The notes under the pieces are model-generated. The model was not told the origin of the DNA. It saw only the letters and a list, made by a program, of their open reading frames with translations, and searched no databases. From the NCBI GenBank assembly GCA_945890735.1, contig CAMDCZ010000013.1, positions 1 through 47,902 of the forward strand: a DNA stretch of 47,902 bases, written 5' to 3'. Positions 15,303 through 22,312 of this stretch are shown in pieces. Positions within the stretch are counted from its first letter, which is position 1, and each line of letters begins with the position of its first letter. Origin of the DNA: Bordetella parapertussis. Lineage in GTDB: Bacteria; Pseudomonadota; Gammaproteobacteria; Burkholderiales; Burkholderiaceae_C. The translations under genes and the position numbers were made by a program.

Positions 15303-16514
15303 ATGCGGATGATTGTCTCGTATCTCACCCAGGGCTTGGCGCGCTTGAGGGATTTCCCCTGGCGCATGGCCGCCCGCCGCTTGCGCGACCGCTTTGCCGA
15401 CGACCGTTTGGGCCAAACCGCGGGTGCCTTGACCTTCACCACCACCATCGCATTGGTGCCGTTGATCACGGTCACTCTGGCAGTGGTGACGGCGTTCCCC
15501 CTGTTTGACCAGTTCCAAAATGTGTTGCAACGCTGGCTGATTGAAAGCCTCATACCGGAGAGTATTTCTCGGCAGGTGTTGGGCTACCTCACCCAATTCA
15601 CCAGCAAAGCCAGTCGCTTGGGCTCCCTGGGCTTTGCGGCGCTTTTTTTCTCGTCGCTGGTCTTGGTGTTCACCATCGACCGCAGTTTGAATGCCATTTG
15701 GCGGGTCCAACGACCGCGCGCCTGGGGGCAACGCTTGTTGTTGTACTGGTCAGCCCTGACCCTGGGGCCGGTCTTGGTCACCGCCAGTTTGTTCACCATG
15801 GCCTCGGTCATCAGTTGGTCCGGAGGATCTTTGCGCAGCTTGGGGCCGGGCATGAAATTCGCGCTGGACCTGCTGCAGTTCAGCTTGCTGTGGGCGGTGA
15901 TTGCCAACTTGTACCGGTTCGTGCCCAACACCCATGTGCCTTGGCATCAGGTGTTGGCTGGCAGTTTATTCACCACGGTCTTGCTGGAGTTGGCTCGCGG
16001 CCTGCTGACCCTGTATTTGGGGCAGATGTCGACTTTCTCGCTGGTCTATGGGGCATTTGCCACGGTGCCTATTTTGCTGGTTTGGATTTACATGACCTGG
16101 GTGATTGTGCTGCTGGGCGCCGTGCTCGTGGCGAGTTGGCCCAGCCTGATGATGGGCGCATTGCGTGACAACGACAGCCCGGGCTGGCATTTCCAACTGG
16201 CACTGGAAGCCTTGCGGCTTTTGCGGGATGCCCGTCAGCAAGACAGCCATGGCCTGGACAGCCAGACTTTGGCCAGCCGCCTGCAGGTCGATCCCTTGCA
16301 GCTCGAAGGTGTTTTAGAAACCCTGCAGATGCTCGATTGGGTGGGTTTGTTGAACGAAGAAACGCCAGAGCGGGCGCCTCGGTTTGTCCTGCTCGCCGAC
16401 CTCAACCACACCTTGCTCGCCCCTTTGCTGGACCAGTTGTTGCTCCGCGAAGGGCCCAGCACCCAGGCCATTTCAGCCCGCTGGATGACTTGGCGTGTCA
16501 GCGACGCGCTTTGA
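15303..16514 (+). CDS. YihY/BrkB-family inner membrane protein
   Basis: A 403-residue YihY/BrkB-type membrane protein (once annotated ribonuclease BN), role unsettled. About six transmembrane helices occupy residues about 40-270, with the signature LTFTTTIALVPLITV in the first helix, the RSLNAIWRV loop, and YRFVPNTHVPWHQVLAG before the fifth helix. The cytoplasmic C-terminus of about 130 residues carries a winged-helix-like region (SRLQVDPLQLEGVLETLQ), common in the longer betaproteobacterial members. The start is ATG 15303 or ATG 15309; a later ATG (15366) would remove the RDFPWR segment typical of relatives. No good ribosome site is seen. It ends 6 bases from a convergent hydrolase. Confidence 0.88.
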   Translation: MRMIVSYLTQGLARLRDFPWRMAARRLRDRFADDRLGQTAGALTFTTTIALVPLITVTLAVVTAFPLFDQFQNVLQRWLIESLIPESISRQVLGYLTQFTSKASRLGSLGFAALFFSSLVLVFTIDRSLNAIWRVQRPRAWGQRLLLYWSALTLGPVLVTASLFTMASVISWSGGSLRSLGPGMKFALDLLQFSLLWAVIANLYRFVPNTHVPWHQVLAGSLFTTVLLELARGLLTLYLGQMSTFSLVYGAFATVPILLVWIYMTWVIVLLGAVLVASWPSLMMGALRDNDSPGWHFQLALEALRLLRDARQQDSHGLDSQTLASRLQVDPLQLEGVLETLQMLDWVGLLNEETPERAPRFVLLADLNHTLLAPLLDQLLLREGPSTQAISARWMTWRVSDAL

Positions 16515-16520
16515 AGCCAG

Positions 16521-17327
16521 TCAGGCTAAAAAGCGTTTGATCGCGTCCAGGGTTTCGTCGGGCGACTCGCTCATTTGGTGATGCCCATGGGGGATCATCA
16601 CCACTTCCAGGCGTTGACCGCTGGCTTGGGCTTGGGCGATCAGGGCTTGCGCGTTTTTGGGCATGGTCATTTGGTCGTTGTCACCCAACACCATCATCAC
16701 GGGGCAGGTGACGGCAGCCATGGCCTGCAAGCCTTGGTCATAGTCATTGCAGGCCTTGAACCCGGTGTGGAACAGATTCACTTGGGAATTGCTTGCCAAG
16801 ACCCGTCGTCCCAAAGCCAAGCTCGCGCCAAACACCCATGACCCCGCGCCTGTGGGCGGCGCCAAGGTGGCGCGGGAAAACACATTGGTCATGTGCAGGG
16901 CTTTCGCGGGTTCGTTCAAGGCAGCGTCGAGCAATGCGGGCGAGACTTTCATCGGGTAGGCGGTCCCCACCATCACCAAGTGGCTGATGCGATCGCCCAG
17001 GTTGGCCGCGGTTTGCATGGCGATCAGCGAACCAAAACTGTGGCCAACCAAGGCAGCCTGTTGCACCCCTTGGGCATCGAGCAAGGCCTGGATGAACAAA
17101 GCGGCTTCTTGCACGCTGGCGGGCGGCGGCCCCGCGCTTTTGCAGTGACCGGGCAGGTCGATGGCCAAGACATTCCAGCCGTGGTGCGCCAGATAGCGGC
17201 TTTGCAGTGCCCAGACACTGTGGTCGCACAGCACGCCGTGGATCAGCACTGCCGTGGGTTGGGCCGGGTTGAAGTCTTTGCCGCCGGTGTAGGCGTAGCT
17301 GGCGTGGCCGTTGACGGTGATGTGCAT
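16521..17327 (-). CDS. Alpha/beta hydrolase
   Basis: A 268-residue alpha/beta hydrolase of unknown substrate. The oxyanion motif LIHGVLCDH (28-36), the AIDLPGHCKS strand/turn (55-64) and the nucleophile elbow LVGHSFGSL with Ser97 are present. An acid in VLGDNDQMTMP and the late PHGHHQMSE histidines complete a likely triad. No signal peptide is seen. A GAGGAG sequence precedes the ATG at good spacing. It starts 10 bases after the sulfhydrylase-type gene stop, so the two form an operon. Homoserine acetyltransferase MetX is also an alpha/beta hydrolase, but this protein is too short and lacks MetX features. Confidence 0.85.
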   Translation of the reverse strand: MHITVNGHASYAYTGGKDFNPAQPTAVLIHGVLCDHSVWALQSRYLAHHGWNVLAIDLPGHCKSAGPPPASVQEAALFIQALLDAQGVQQAALVGHSFGSLIAMQTAANLGDRISHLVMVGTAYPMKVSPALLDAALNEPAKALHMTNVFSRATLAPPTGAGSWVFGASLALGRRVLASNSQVNLFHTGFKACNDYDQGLQAMAAVTCPVMMVLGDNDQMTMPKNAQALIAQAQASGQRLEVVMIPHGHHQMSESPDETLDAIKRFLA

Positions 17328-17337
17328 CAGGGGCTCC

Positions 17338-18645
17338 TCAAGTGGCTTTCTCTGCGGCTTTCAGGGCCCGTTTCAAATCGTCGATCAAATCATCCGGGTC
17401 TTCCAGGCCGACCGACAAACGGATGGTGCCCGCGCCAATGCCGGCCTGCGCCAGGGCGTCGTCGCTCATGCGGAAATGCGTGGTGCTGGCCGGGTGGATG
17501 ACCAGGGATTTGCTGTCGCCCACATTGGCCAGATGGCTGAATATCTTCAGCGCTTCAATGAAAGCGCGACCTTGTTGACGTGAACCTTGGATGTCAAAAC
17601 TGAACACCGAACCCGCACCCCGAGCACCGCCTTTCAAGAGCCGGTTGGCCAAGGCATGGCTGGGGTGGCTGTCGATCAAGGGATGACCCACCCTGGACAC
17701 CATCGGGTGTGCCGCCAAAAAAGCCACGATCTTCTCGGTGTTGGCCAAGTGGCGTTCCATGCGCAGCGGCAAGGTTTCCATGCCCTGCAAAATCAGCCAG
17801 GCTGAGTGGGGGCTCAGGCATGCGCCAAAGTCTCGCAAGCCTTCGCGACGTGCTCTCAGCAAAAACGCACCCACGGTGCTTTCTTCGGAGAACACCATGT
17901 TGTGAAAGCCTTCGTAGCGTTCGGTGAGTTCGGGGAATTTGCCGCTTTTTTCCCAATCGAAGCTGCCGCCATCCACCACCACACCGCCGATCACCGTGCC
18001 GTGACCACTCAAAAACTTGGTGGCTGAGTGGTAGACCAGATCCGCACCCAAGGACAAGGGCTGCATCAAATAAGGCGTGCTCAAGGTGGCATCTACCAAG
18101 AGGGGCACACCGTTGTCGTGCGCCAATTGCGAGATCAGGGGAATGTCGAGCACGTCCAAACCCGGGTTGCCCACGGTTTCGCCGAACAAGAGTTGGGTAT
18201 TGGGGCGGATCGCTGCACGCCAAGCGTCCACATCGCCAGGATGGACAAACGTGGTTTCAATGCCAAAGCGACGCAAGGTGTAGTGCAACAGGTTGTGAGA
18301 GCCGCCATACAAGGCAGAGCTGGCCACGATGTGCGAACCCGCGCCCATCAGCGTGGCCACACTCAGGTGCAGCGCGGCTTGGCCGCTGGCCGTGGCAATC
18401 GCGCCGATGCCGCCTTCCAAGGCCGCGATGCGCTGCTCAAAGACAGCCGTGGTTGGGTTGCTGATGCGGCTGTAAACATGGCCAGCACGCTCTAGGTTGA
18501 AGAGCGCAGCGGCTTGGTCCGATGACTCGAACACGTACGAGGTGGTCAGGTGCAAAGGCACGGCACGGGCACCCGTGGTCGGGTCGGGCTGGCTGCCCGC
18601 GTGCAGCGCGAGCGTGTCGAAATGGGGATCGGCATAACCGGTCAT
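17338..18645 (-). CDS. metY: O-acetylhomoserine sulfhydrylase-type PLP enzyme
   Basis: A 435-residue Cys/Met-metabolism PLP enzyme, best matching O-acetylhomoserine aminocarboxypropyltransferase (MetY), which makes homocysteine from O-acetylhomoserine and sulfide. Visible are HAGSQPDPTTGARAVPLH near the N-terminus, YSRISNPTTAVFE, SALYGGSHNLL, and SATKFLSGHGTVIGG with the PLP lysine Lys210. The length of about 430 with the GSFDWEKSGKFP insertion is typical of MetY rather than MetB/MetC. The ATG at 18645 is preceded by GAGG; the upstream frame extension crosses the divergent promoter region. It heads an operon with the downstream hydrolase and diverges from the CBS protein. Confidence 0.9.
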   Translation of the reverse strand: MTGYADPHFDTLALHAGSQPDPTTGARAVPLHLTTSYVFESSDQAAALFNLERAGHVYSRISNPTTAVFEQRIAALEGGIGAIATASGQAALHLSVATLMGAGSHIVASSALYGGSHNLLHYTLRRFGIETTFVHPGDVDAWRAAIRPNTQLLFGETVGNPGLDVLDIPLISQLAHDNGVPLLVDATLSTPYLMQPLSLGADLVYHSATKFLSGHGTVIGGVVVDGGSFDWEKSGKFPELTERYEGFHNMVFSEESTVGAFLLRARREGLRDFGACLSPHSAWLILQGMETLPLRMERHLANTEKIVAFLAAHPMVSRVGHPLIDSHPSHALANRLLKGGARGAGSVFSFDIQGSRQQGRAFIEALKIFSHLANVGDSKSLVIHPASTTHFRMSDDALAQAGIGAGTIRLSVGLEDPDDLIDDLKRALKAAEKAT

Positions 18646-18752
18646 GGCATCCTCGTTGTTCCTATGTGTTGAGCGCAGATTGTGGGCTATATTGGAATGC
18701 CAGCAGTGGCTGCCCATGCCAGTCTGCACCCACGGATTCCCAGGAGCATCCC

Positions 18753-19214
18753 ATGATCGTCAGCGACATCCTTCGCACCAAAGGCACCACGCTTTACACC
18801 ACCACACCGCTGACACCCTTGATCGACATGGTGAAAACCATGGCTGAGCACGACCTGGGCTCGATATTGGTGATGAACCAAGGGGAATTGGTGGGCATCC
18901 TGACCTTTCGCGAGGTGATCTTGGCCTTGAACGCCAACCACGGCAGCCTGGGACAAATCACAGTGCGCGATGCCATGGACCACCACCCGCTGACCTGCTC
19001 GCCAGACACCGAGCTCGACGAGGTGCGTCGCATGATGCTTGAGCGCCATGCCCGCTACCTGCCCGTGCTGAACGACCGCCAACTCATGGGTGTGGTGAGT
19101 TTTTACGATGTGGCCAAAGCCGTGGTGGACAGCCAAAACTTCGAGAACCAGATGCTCAAGGCCTATATCCGGGACTGGCCTGCGGAAGAAGAGGGCGCGA
19201 AGACACGCCAGTGA
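18753..19214 (+). CDS. Tandem CBS-domain protein
   Basis: A 153-residue cytosolic protein made almost entirely of two CBS domains (about residues 8-60 and 75-128). The first has DLGSILVMNQGELVGILTFRE, the second ARYLPVLNDRQLMGVVSFYD. CBS pairs bind adenosyl ligands (AMP, ATP, SAM or NAD), so this is likely an energy or ligand sensor; no catalytic domain is attached. The acidic C-terminal tail ends in AEEEGAKTRQ. AGGAG at 18742-18746 fixes the ATG at 18753; the longer frame would run through the divergent promoter. aroC follows after 76 bases. Confidence 0.9.
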   Translation: MIVSDILRTKGTTLYTTTPLTPLIDMVKTMAEHDLGSILVMNQGELVGILTFREVILALNANHGSLGQITVRDAMDHHPLTCSPDTELDEVRRMMLERHARYLPVLNDRQLMGVVSFYDVAKAVVDSQNFENQMLKAYIRDWPAEEEGAKTRQ

Positions 19215-19274
19215 ACCGCATGCTGGTCACCCAAAGCCCCTGTGTGGCCCGCGCCAAGGCGCGCACCGACTTGC

Positions 19275-19287
19275 AGGGATAATCCCT
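19275..19287 (+). promoter_or_regulatory. Palindrome with -10-like core just before aroC
   Basis: AGGGAT-A-ATCCCT ends 3 bases before the aroC ATG and contains GATAAT (19278-19283). No Shine-Dalgarno or good -35 is seen. It could be a start-proximal hairpin, an operator or a -10 of a leaderless transcript; these cannot be separated by reading alone. Confidence 0.25.
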
Positions 19288-19290
19288 CGC

Positions 19291-20391
19291 ATGAGCGGCA
19301 ACACCTTCGGCACACTTTTCACCGTCACCAACTTTGGTGAATCCCACGGCCCGGCCATTGGCTGCGTGATTGACGGCTGCCCACCCGGCATGGCCTTGAG
19401 CGAGGCCGACATCCAGCACGACCTCGATCGCCGCCGCCCTGGCACCAGCCGCCATGTGACGCAGCGCCAAGAACCTGACCAGGTGCAAATCCTGAGCGGC
19501 GTTTACCAAGGCGTGACCACCGGCACCCCCATCGCCTTGCTGATCCAAAACACCGACCAACGCAGCCAAGACTATGGCGACATCCTGCAAACCTTTCGCC
19601 CGGGACACGCCGACTACACCTATTTGCAAAAGTACGGTGTGCGCGACCCACGCGGTGGTGGGCGTTCATCAGCGCGATTGACCGCACCCACGGTAGCGGC
19701 GGGAGCCGTCGCGAAAAAATGGTTGAAAGAAAAATTCGGCACCAGCTTCATCGGCTGCATGACCCAACTGGGTGAACACAGCATCGGTTTTGAAGACTGG
19801 TCGCATGTCCCCAACAACCCTTTTTATGCGCCCATCCAGGATGTCGCACACCTCGAGGCCTACATGGACGGCTTGCGCAAAGCGGGCGATTCCTGCGGTG
19901 CCCGCATCCGTGTGGTGGCCAAAGGCATGCCTGTCGGTTTGGGTCAGCCGATTTATGACCGACTCGATGCCGACATCGCCCACGCCATGATGGGTCTGAA
20001 TGCGGTCAAGGGCATCGAGATGGGTGCCGGCTTTGCCAGCGTCGCGCAACGCGGCTCGACCCATGGCGACAGCCTCACGCCCGAAGGTTTCGCCAACAAC
20101 AACGCAGGCGGTGTCTTGGGCGGCATCAGCACTGGCCAAGACCTGGAGGTGAGCATCGCCATCAAGCCCACCAGTTCCATCCTGACGCCGCGCGACAGCA
20201 TTGACAGCGCAGGCTCGCCGGTGCAGGTGCAAACCAAGGGTCGCCACGATCCGTGTGTGGGCATCCGAGCCACGCCCATCGCCGAAGCCTTGCTGGCCTT
20301 GGTGGTGATGGACCATGCTTTGCGTCACCGGGCGCAATGTGGCGATGTCGTGATGCCACTCACGCCCATCCCTGGCCAACGCGGCGACTGA
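19291..20391 (+). CDS. aroC: Chorismate synthase
   Basis: A 366-residue chorismate synthase converting EPSP to chorismate, the last shared step of aromatic amino acid synthesis; the family needs reduced FMN. Signatures are GESHGPAIGCVIDGCPPG near the N-terminus, GRSSARLTAPTVAAGAVAKKW (about 130-150) and HDPCVGIRATPIAEA near the end. The NNNAGGVLGGIS flavin/substrate loop is also present. Length is normal. The ATG at 19291 starts the canonical MSGNTFGTLF; the frame's upstream extension lies in the CBS gene and is rejected. The MFS gene begins 4 bases after its stop. Confidence 0.97.
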   Translation: MSGNTFGTLFTVTNFGESHGPAIGCVIDGCPPGMALSEADIQHDLDRRRPGTSRHVTQRQEPDQVQILSGVYQGVTTGTPIALLIQNTDQRSQDYGDILQTFRPGHADYTYLQKYGVRDPRGGGRSSARLTAPTVAAGAVAKKWLKEKFGTSFIGCMTQLGEHSIGFEDWSHVPNNPFYAPIQDVAHLEAYMDGLRKAGDSCGARIRVVAKGMPVGLGQPIYDRLDADIAHAMMGLNAVKGIEMGAGFASVAQRGSTHGDSLTPEGFANNNAGGVLGGISTGQDLEVSIAIKPTSSILTPRDSIDSAGSPVQVQTKGRHDPCVGIRATPIAEALLALVVMDHALRHRAQCGDVVMPLTPIPGQRGD

Positions 20392-20395
20392 ACCG

Positions 20396-21604
20396 ATGAC
20401 CACAGATGCTGCGCCGCAGGTCTCGCGGCGTCAATTGGTGCCCTTTGCCGCGCTCTCGGCCAGCTATTTCGCCCACATCGGGTTCTTCAATCCCTACCTG
20501 CCTTTGTGGCTCAAGCATTTGGGCCTGAGCTTGTGGATGATTGGTTTGCTCACCTCGATGCAAGCCCTGACCAGGGTGTTCGCGCCTTACCTCTGGGGCT
20601 GGCTGAGTGACCGCAGCGGTGAGCGTGTGCCGCTCATGCGTTGGTGCGCTGGCATGGCCTTGCTGTGCTCGCTGGGCTTGCTCCTGAGCGACGCGCCTTG
20701 GTGGCTGGCGCTGGTGCTGTTTTTGATGTTCACCCACACCAGTGCCATGATGCCCATGAGTGAAGCGGCGATGGCGCATTTGGTGAGTCACCAAGGTGCG
20801 CTGGATGTGCGCCGCTACGGCCGCATTCGTTTGTGGGGTTCGCTGGGCTTTTTGGTCACGGTGTTTGTGTCTGGCGCATGGTTTGAGGCGCATGGCATGG
20901 GTGACTTCACTTTGTGGACCGTGCTGACCCTGCTGGCCATCAACCTGAGTGTGTGGAACCTGCCAAATGTGCGCGAAGAGGCGCATCAGGACCAGGCGCA
21001 AGACGGCTTGGCCCACGTGCTGCGTCAACCGCCGACCCTGTGGTTTTTTGCCACCTTGTTTTTCCATGTGCTGTCGCATGTGGCGATCTACACGTTTTTG
21101 TCGCTATACCTGGACGAGCTCGGCTATGGCAAGGACATGATTGGCCTGCTGTGGGCCTTGTCGGTGGTGGTGGAAATCATCGGGTTTTTCACGCAAAGTC
21201 GCTGGTTGCATTGGCTCAGCCTGCCAGCATGGCTGTGTGTGTGCACGGGCGTGATGGCGGTGCGCATGGGGCTGACCGCTGGGTTTGGCCAACTGCTGTG
21301 GGTGCTGCTGCTGGCGCAAGGCCTGCATGTGTTCACTTTTGCGATCCAGCACACAGTGTGCATCGCCTGGTTGTCACAGCATTTCCCTGGGCGCTTGCGC
21401 GGTCGTGGTCAAGCCTTGTACGCGGTGATCGGCTATGGCTTGACTGGTGTCTTGGGTGCTTTGGGCGGCGCAGCACTCAGCACGCGCATGGGTTTGCAAA
21501 CGGTTTTTTGGGTGGCCATGCCGATTGCCTTGCTCGGTTTGCTGAGCGCGTTCATGTTGCGTCGTTCAACCCAAAGCCATTCGCATAAACCCGCACTCGC
21601 ATAG
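20396..21604 (+). CDS. MFS transporter, HcaT / MFS_1_like type
   Basis: A 402-residue inner membrane carrier with about 12 helices. The N-terminal SYFAHIGFFNPYLPLWLK and the loop WGWLSDRSGER (the MFS helix 2-3 motif) match the MFS_1_like group that includes E. coli HcaT and nucleoside-type carriers. YGRIRLWGSLGFLVTV, the helix 4-5 segment of that group, is also present. The substrate is unknown; HcaT homology suggests a small organic acid but is not proof. It starts 4 bases after aroC and is presumably cotranscribed. The 72 bases after its stop hold a structured leader for the next gene. Confidence 0.85.
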   Translation: MTTDAAPQVSRRQLVPFAALSASYFAHIGFFNPYLPLWLKHLGLSLWMIGLLTSMQALTRVFAPYLWGWLSDRSGERVPLMRWCAGMALLCSLGLLLSDAPWWLALVLFLMFTHTSAMMPMSEAAMAHLVSHQGALDVRRYGRIRLWGSLGFLVTVFVSGAWFEAHGMGDFTLWTVLTLLAINLSVWNLPNVREEAHQDQAQDGLAHVLRQPPTLWFFATLFFHVLSHVAIYTFLSLYLDELGYGKDMIGLLWALSVVVEIIGFFTQSRWLHWLSLPAWLCVCTGVMAVRMGLTAGFGQLLWVLLLAQGLHVFTFAIQHTVCIAWLSQHFPGRLRGRGQALYAVIGYGLTGVLGALGGAALSTRMGLQTVFWVAMPIALLGLLSAFMLRRSTQSHSHKPALA

Positions 21605-21630
21605 GCCTTCAGTTTGCCTTGGCCTCTCTT

Positions 21631-21679
21631 GTGAGGTGAGGTGAATGTTTGTACACCTCGGCACAGGAGGTGTGCCGTG
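21631..21679 (+). promoter_or_regulatory. Leader with mutually exclusive hairpins around the response-regulator ribosome site
   Basis: Four interacting elements are seen. GAGGTG occurs at 21633-21638 and 21638-21643. ACACCTC lies at 21653-21659. The ribosome site region GAGGTGT is at 21667-21673. ACACCTC can pair with GAGGTGT, extendable to 9 bp with G21651-C21675 and U21652-G21674, burying the site. Alternatively ACACCTC can pair with either upstream GAGGTG, freeing it. In addition GGCACA (21660-21665) and TGTGCC (21671-21676) form a 6-bp stem that shows GGAGG as its five-base loop, immediately before the GTG start at 21677. The burying hairpin excludes the other two. Confidence 0.5.
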
Positions 21680-22312
21680 TTCAAACCCCGCATCCTGATC
21701 GTGGAAGACCATCCCCTGATGGCGGATGCTTTGCGCGTGCATTTGCAAAACAACCTGCCAGAGACCGTGTGTGTGCAGGCCAATTGTCTGGCGCAAGGTT
21801 TCAGGTGCTTGCAAACACAGGGGCCGTTCGCCTTGGTCTTGCTCGATCTGAACCTGCCGGATTCGCAAGGCATCGCCACCCTGGACGCCTTTTGTGCAGT
21901 GCGTGCAGACGGACCCATGGTGGTGTTGACCGCCTTGGAGGACGAGGCGTTGGCACAGGCTTGTTTGGCCAACCAAGTGCCCTATCTGCGTAAATCGGTT
22001 TCTTCGTCGCAACTCATGGCTGAGTTGCTGGGGGTGTTGTCCGATGCCTTGCGACGATCTCGCAGCCTGGCGGCCCATGAGCCTGATGGTGACCCGATCA
22101 ACCAGTTGTCCAAGCGCCAACGCCTGGTCTTGGCCAACTTGGCCCAGGGCAAGCGCCGTAGCGAGATCGCCGCGCTGCTGCAAATCAGCGAGAACACGGT
22201 GCGCAGCCATATGCATGAGATTTACCAACGCATGGGGGTGCAAAACCGCACCCAAGCCAGTACCCGATATGTGTTGTGGACCCAGCAACATGGCCCAGAC
22301 CCGCAAGCATGA
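21677..22312 (+). CDS. NarL/LuxR-type response regulator
   Basis: A 211-residue two-component response regulator. The receiver domain (about 4-120) has acidic residues Glu10/Asp11, phosphoacceptor Asp57 in VLLDLNLPD, Thr85 and Lys106, all intact. The C-terminal LuxR-type HTH (about 143-195) contains QLSKRQRLVLANLAQGKRRSEIA split by the expected turn, then ISENTVRSHMHEIYQRM. The start is GTG at 21677, six bases after a perfect AGGAGG; an in-frame upstream GTG (21641) would place that site inside the gene. The 3' end overlaps the histidine kinase start by 23 bases, so this is a coupled pair. Targets are unknown. Confidence 0.92.
   Translation: MFKPRILIVEDHPLMADALRVHLQNNLPETVCVQANCLAQGFRCLQTQGPFALVLLDLNLPDSQGIATLDAFCAVRADGPMVVLTALEDEALAQACLANQVPYLRKSVSSSQLMAELLGVLSDALRRSRSLAAHEPDGDPINQLSKRQRLVLANLAQGKRRSEIAALLQISENTVRSHMHEIYQRMGVQNRTQASTRYVLWTQQHGPDPQA

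Noticed and set aside
21603..21625. AGGCC/GGCCT inverted repeat after the MFS gene as a terminator
   Set aside because: Only five pairs with a 13-base loop and followed by TCTCTTG instead of a T-run. It may interact with the leader described above but is not a convincing terminator.
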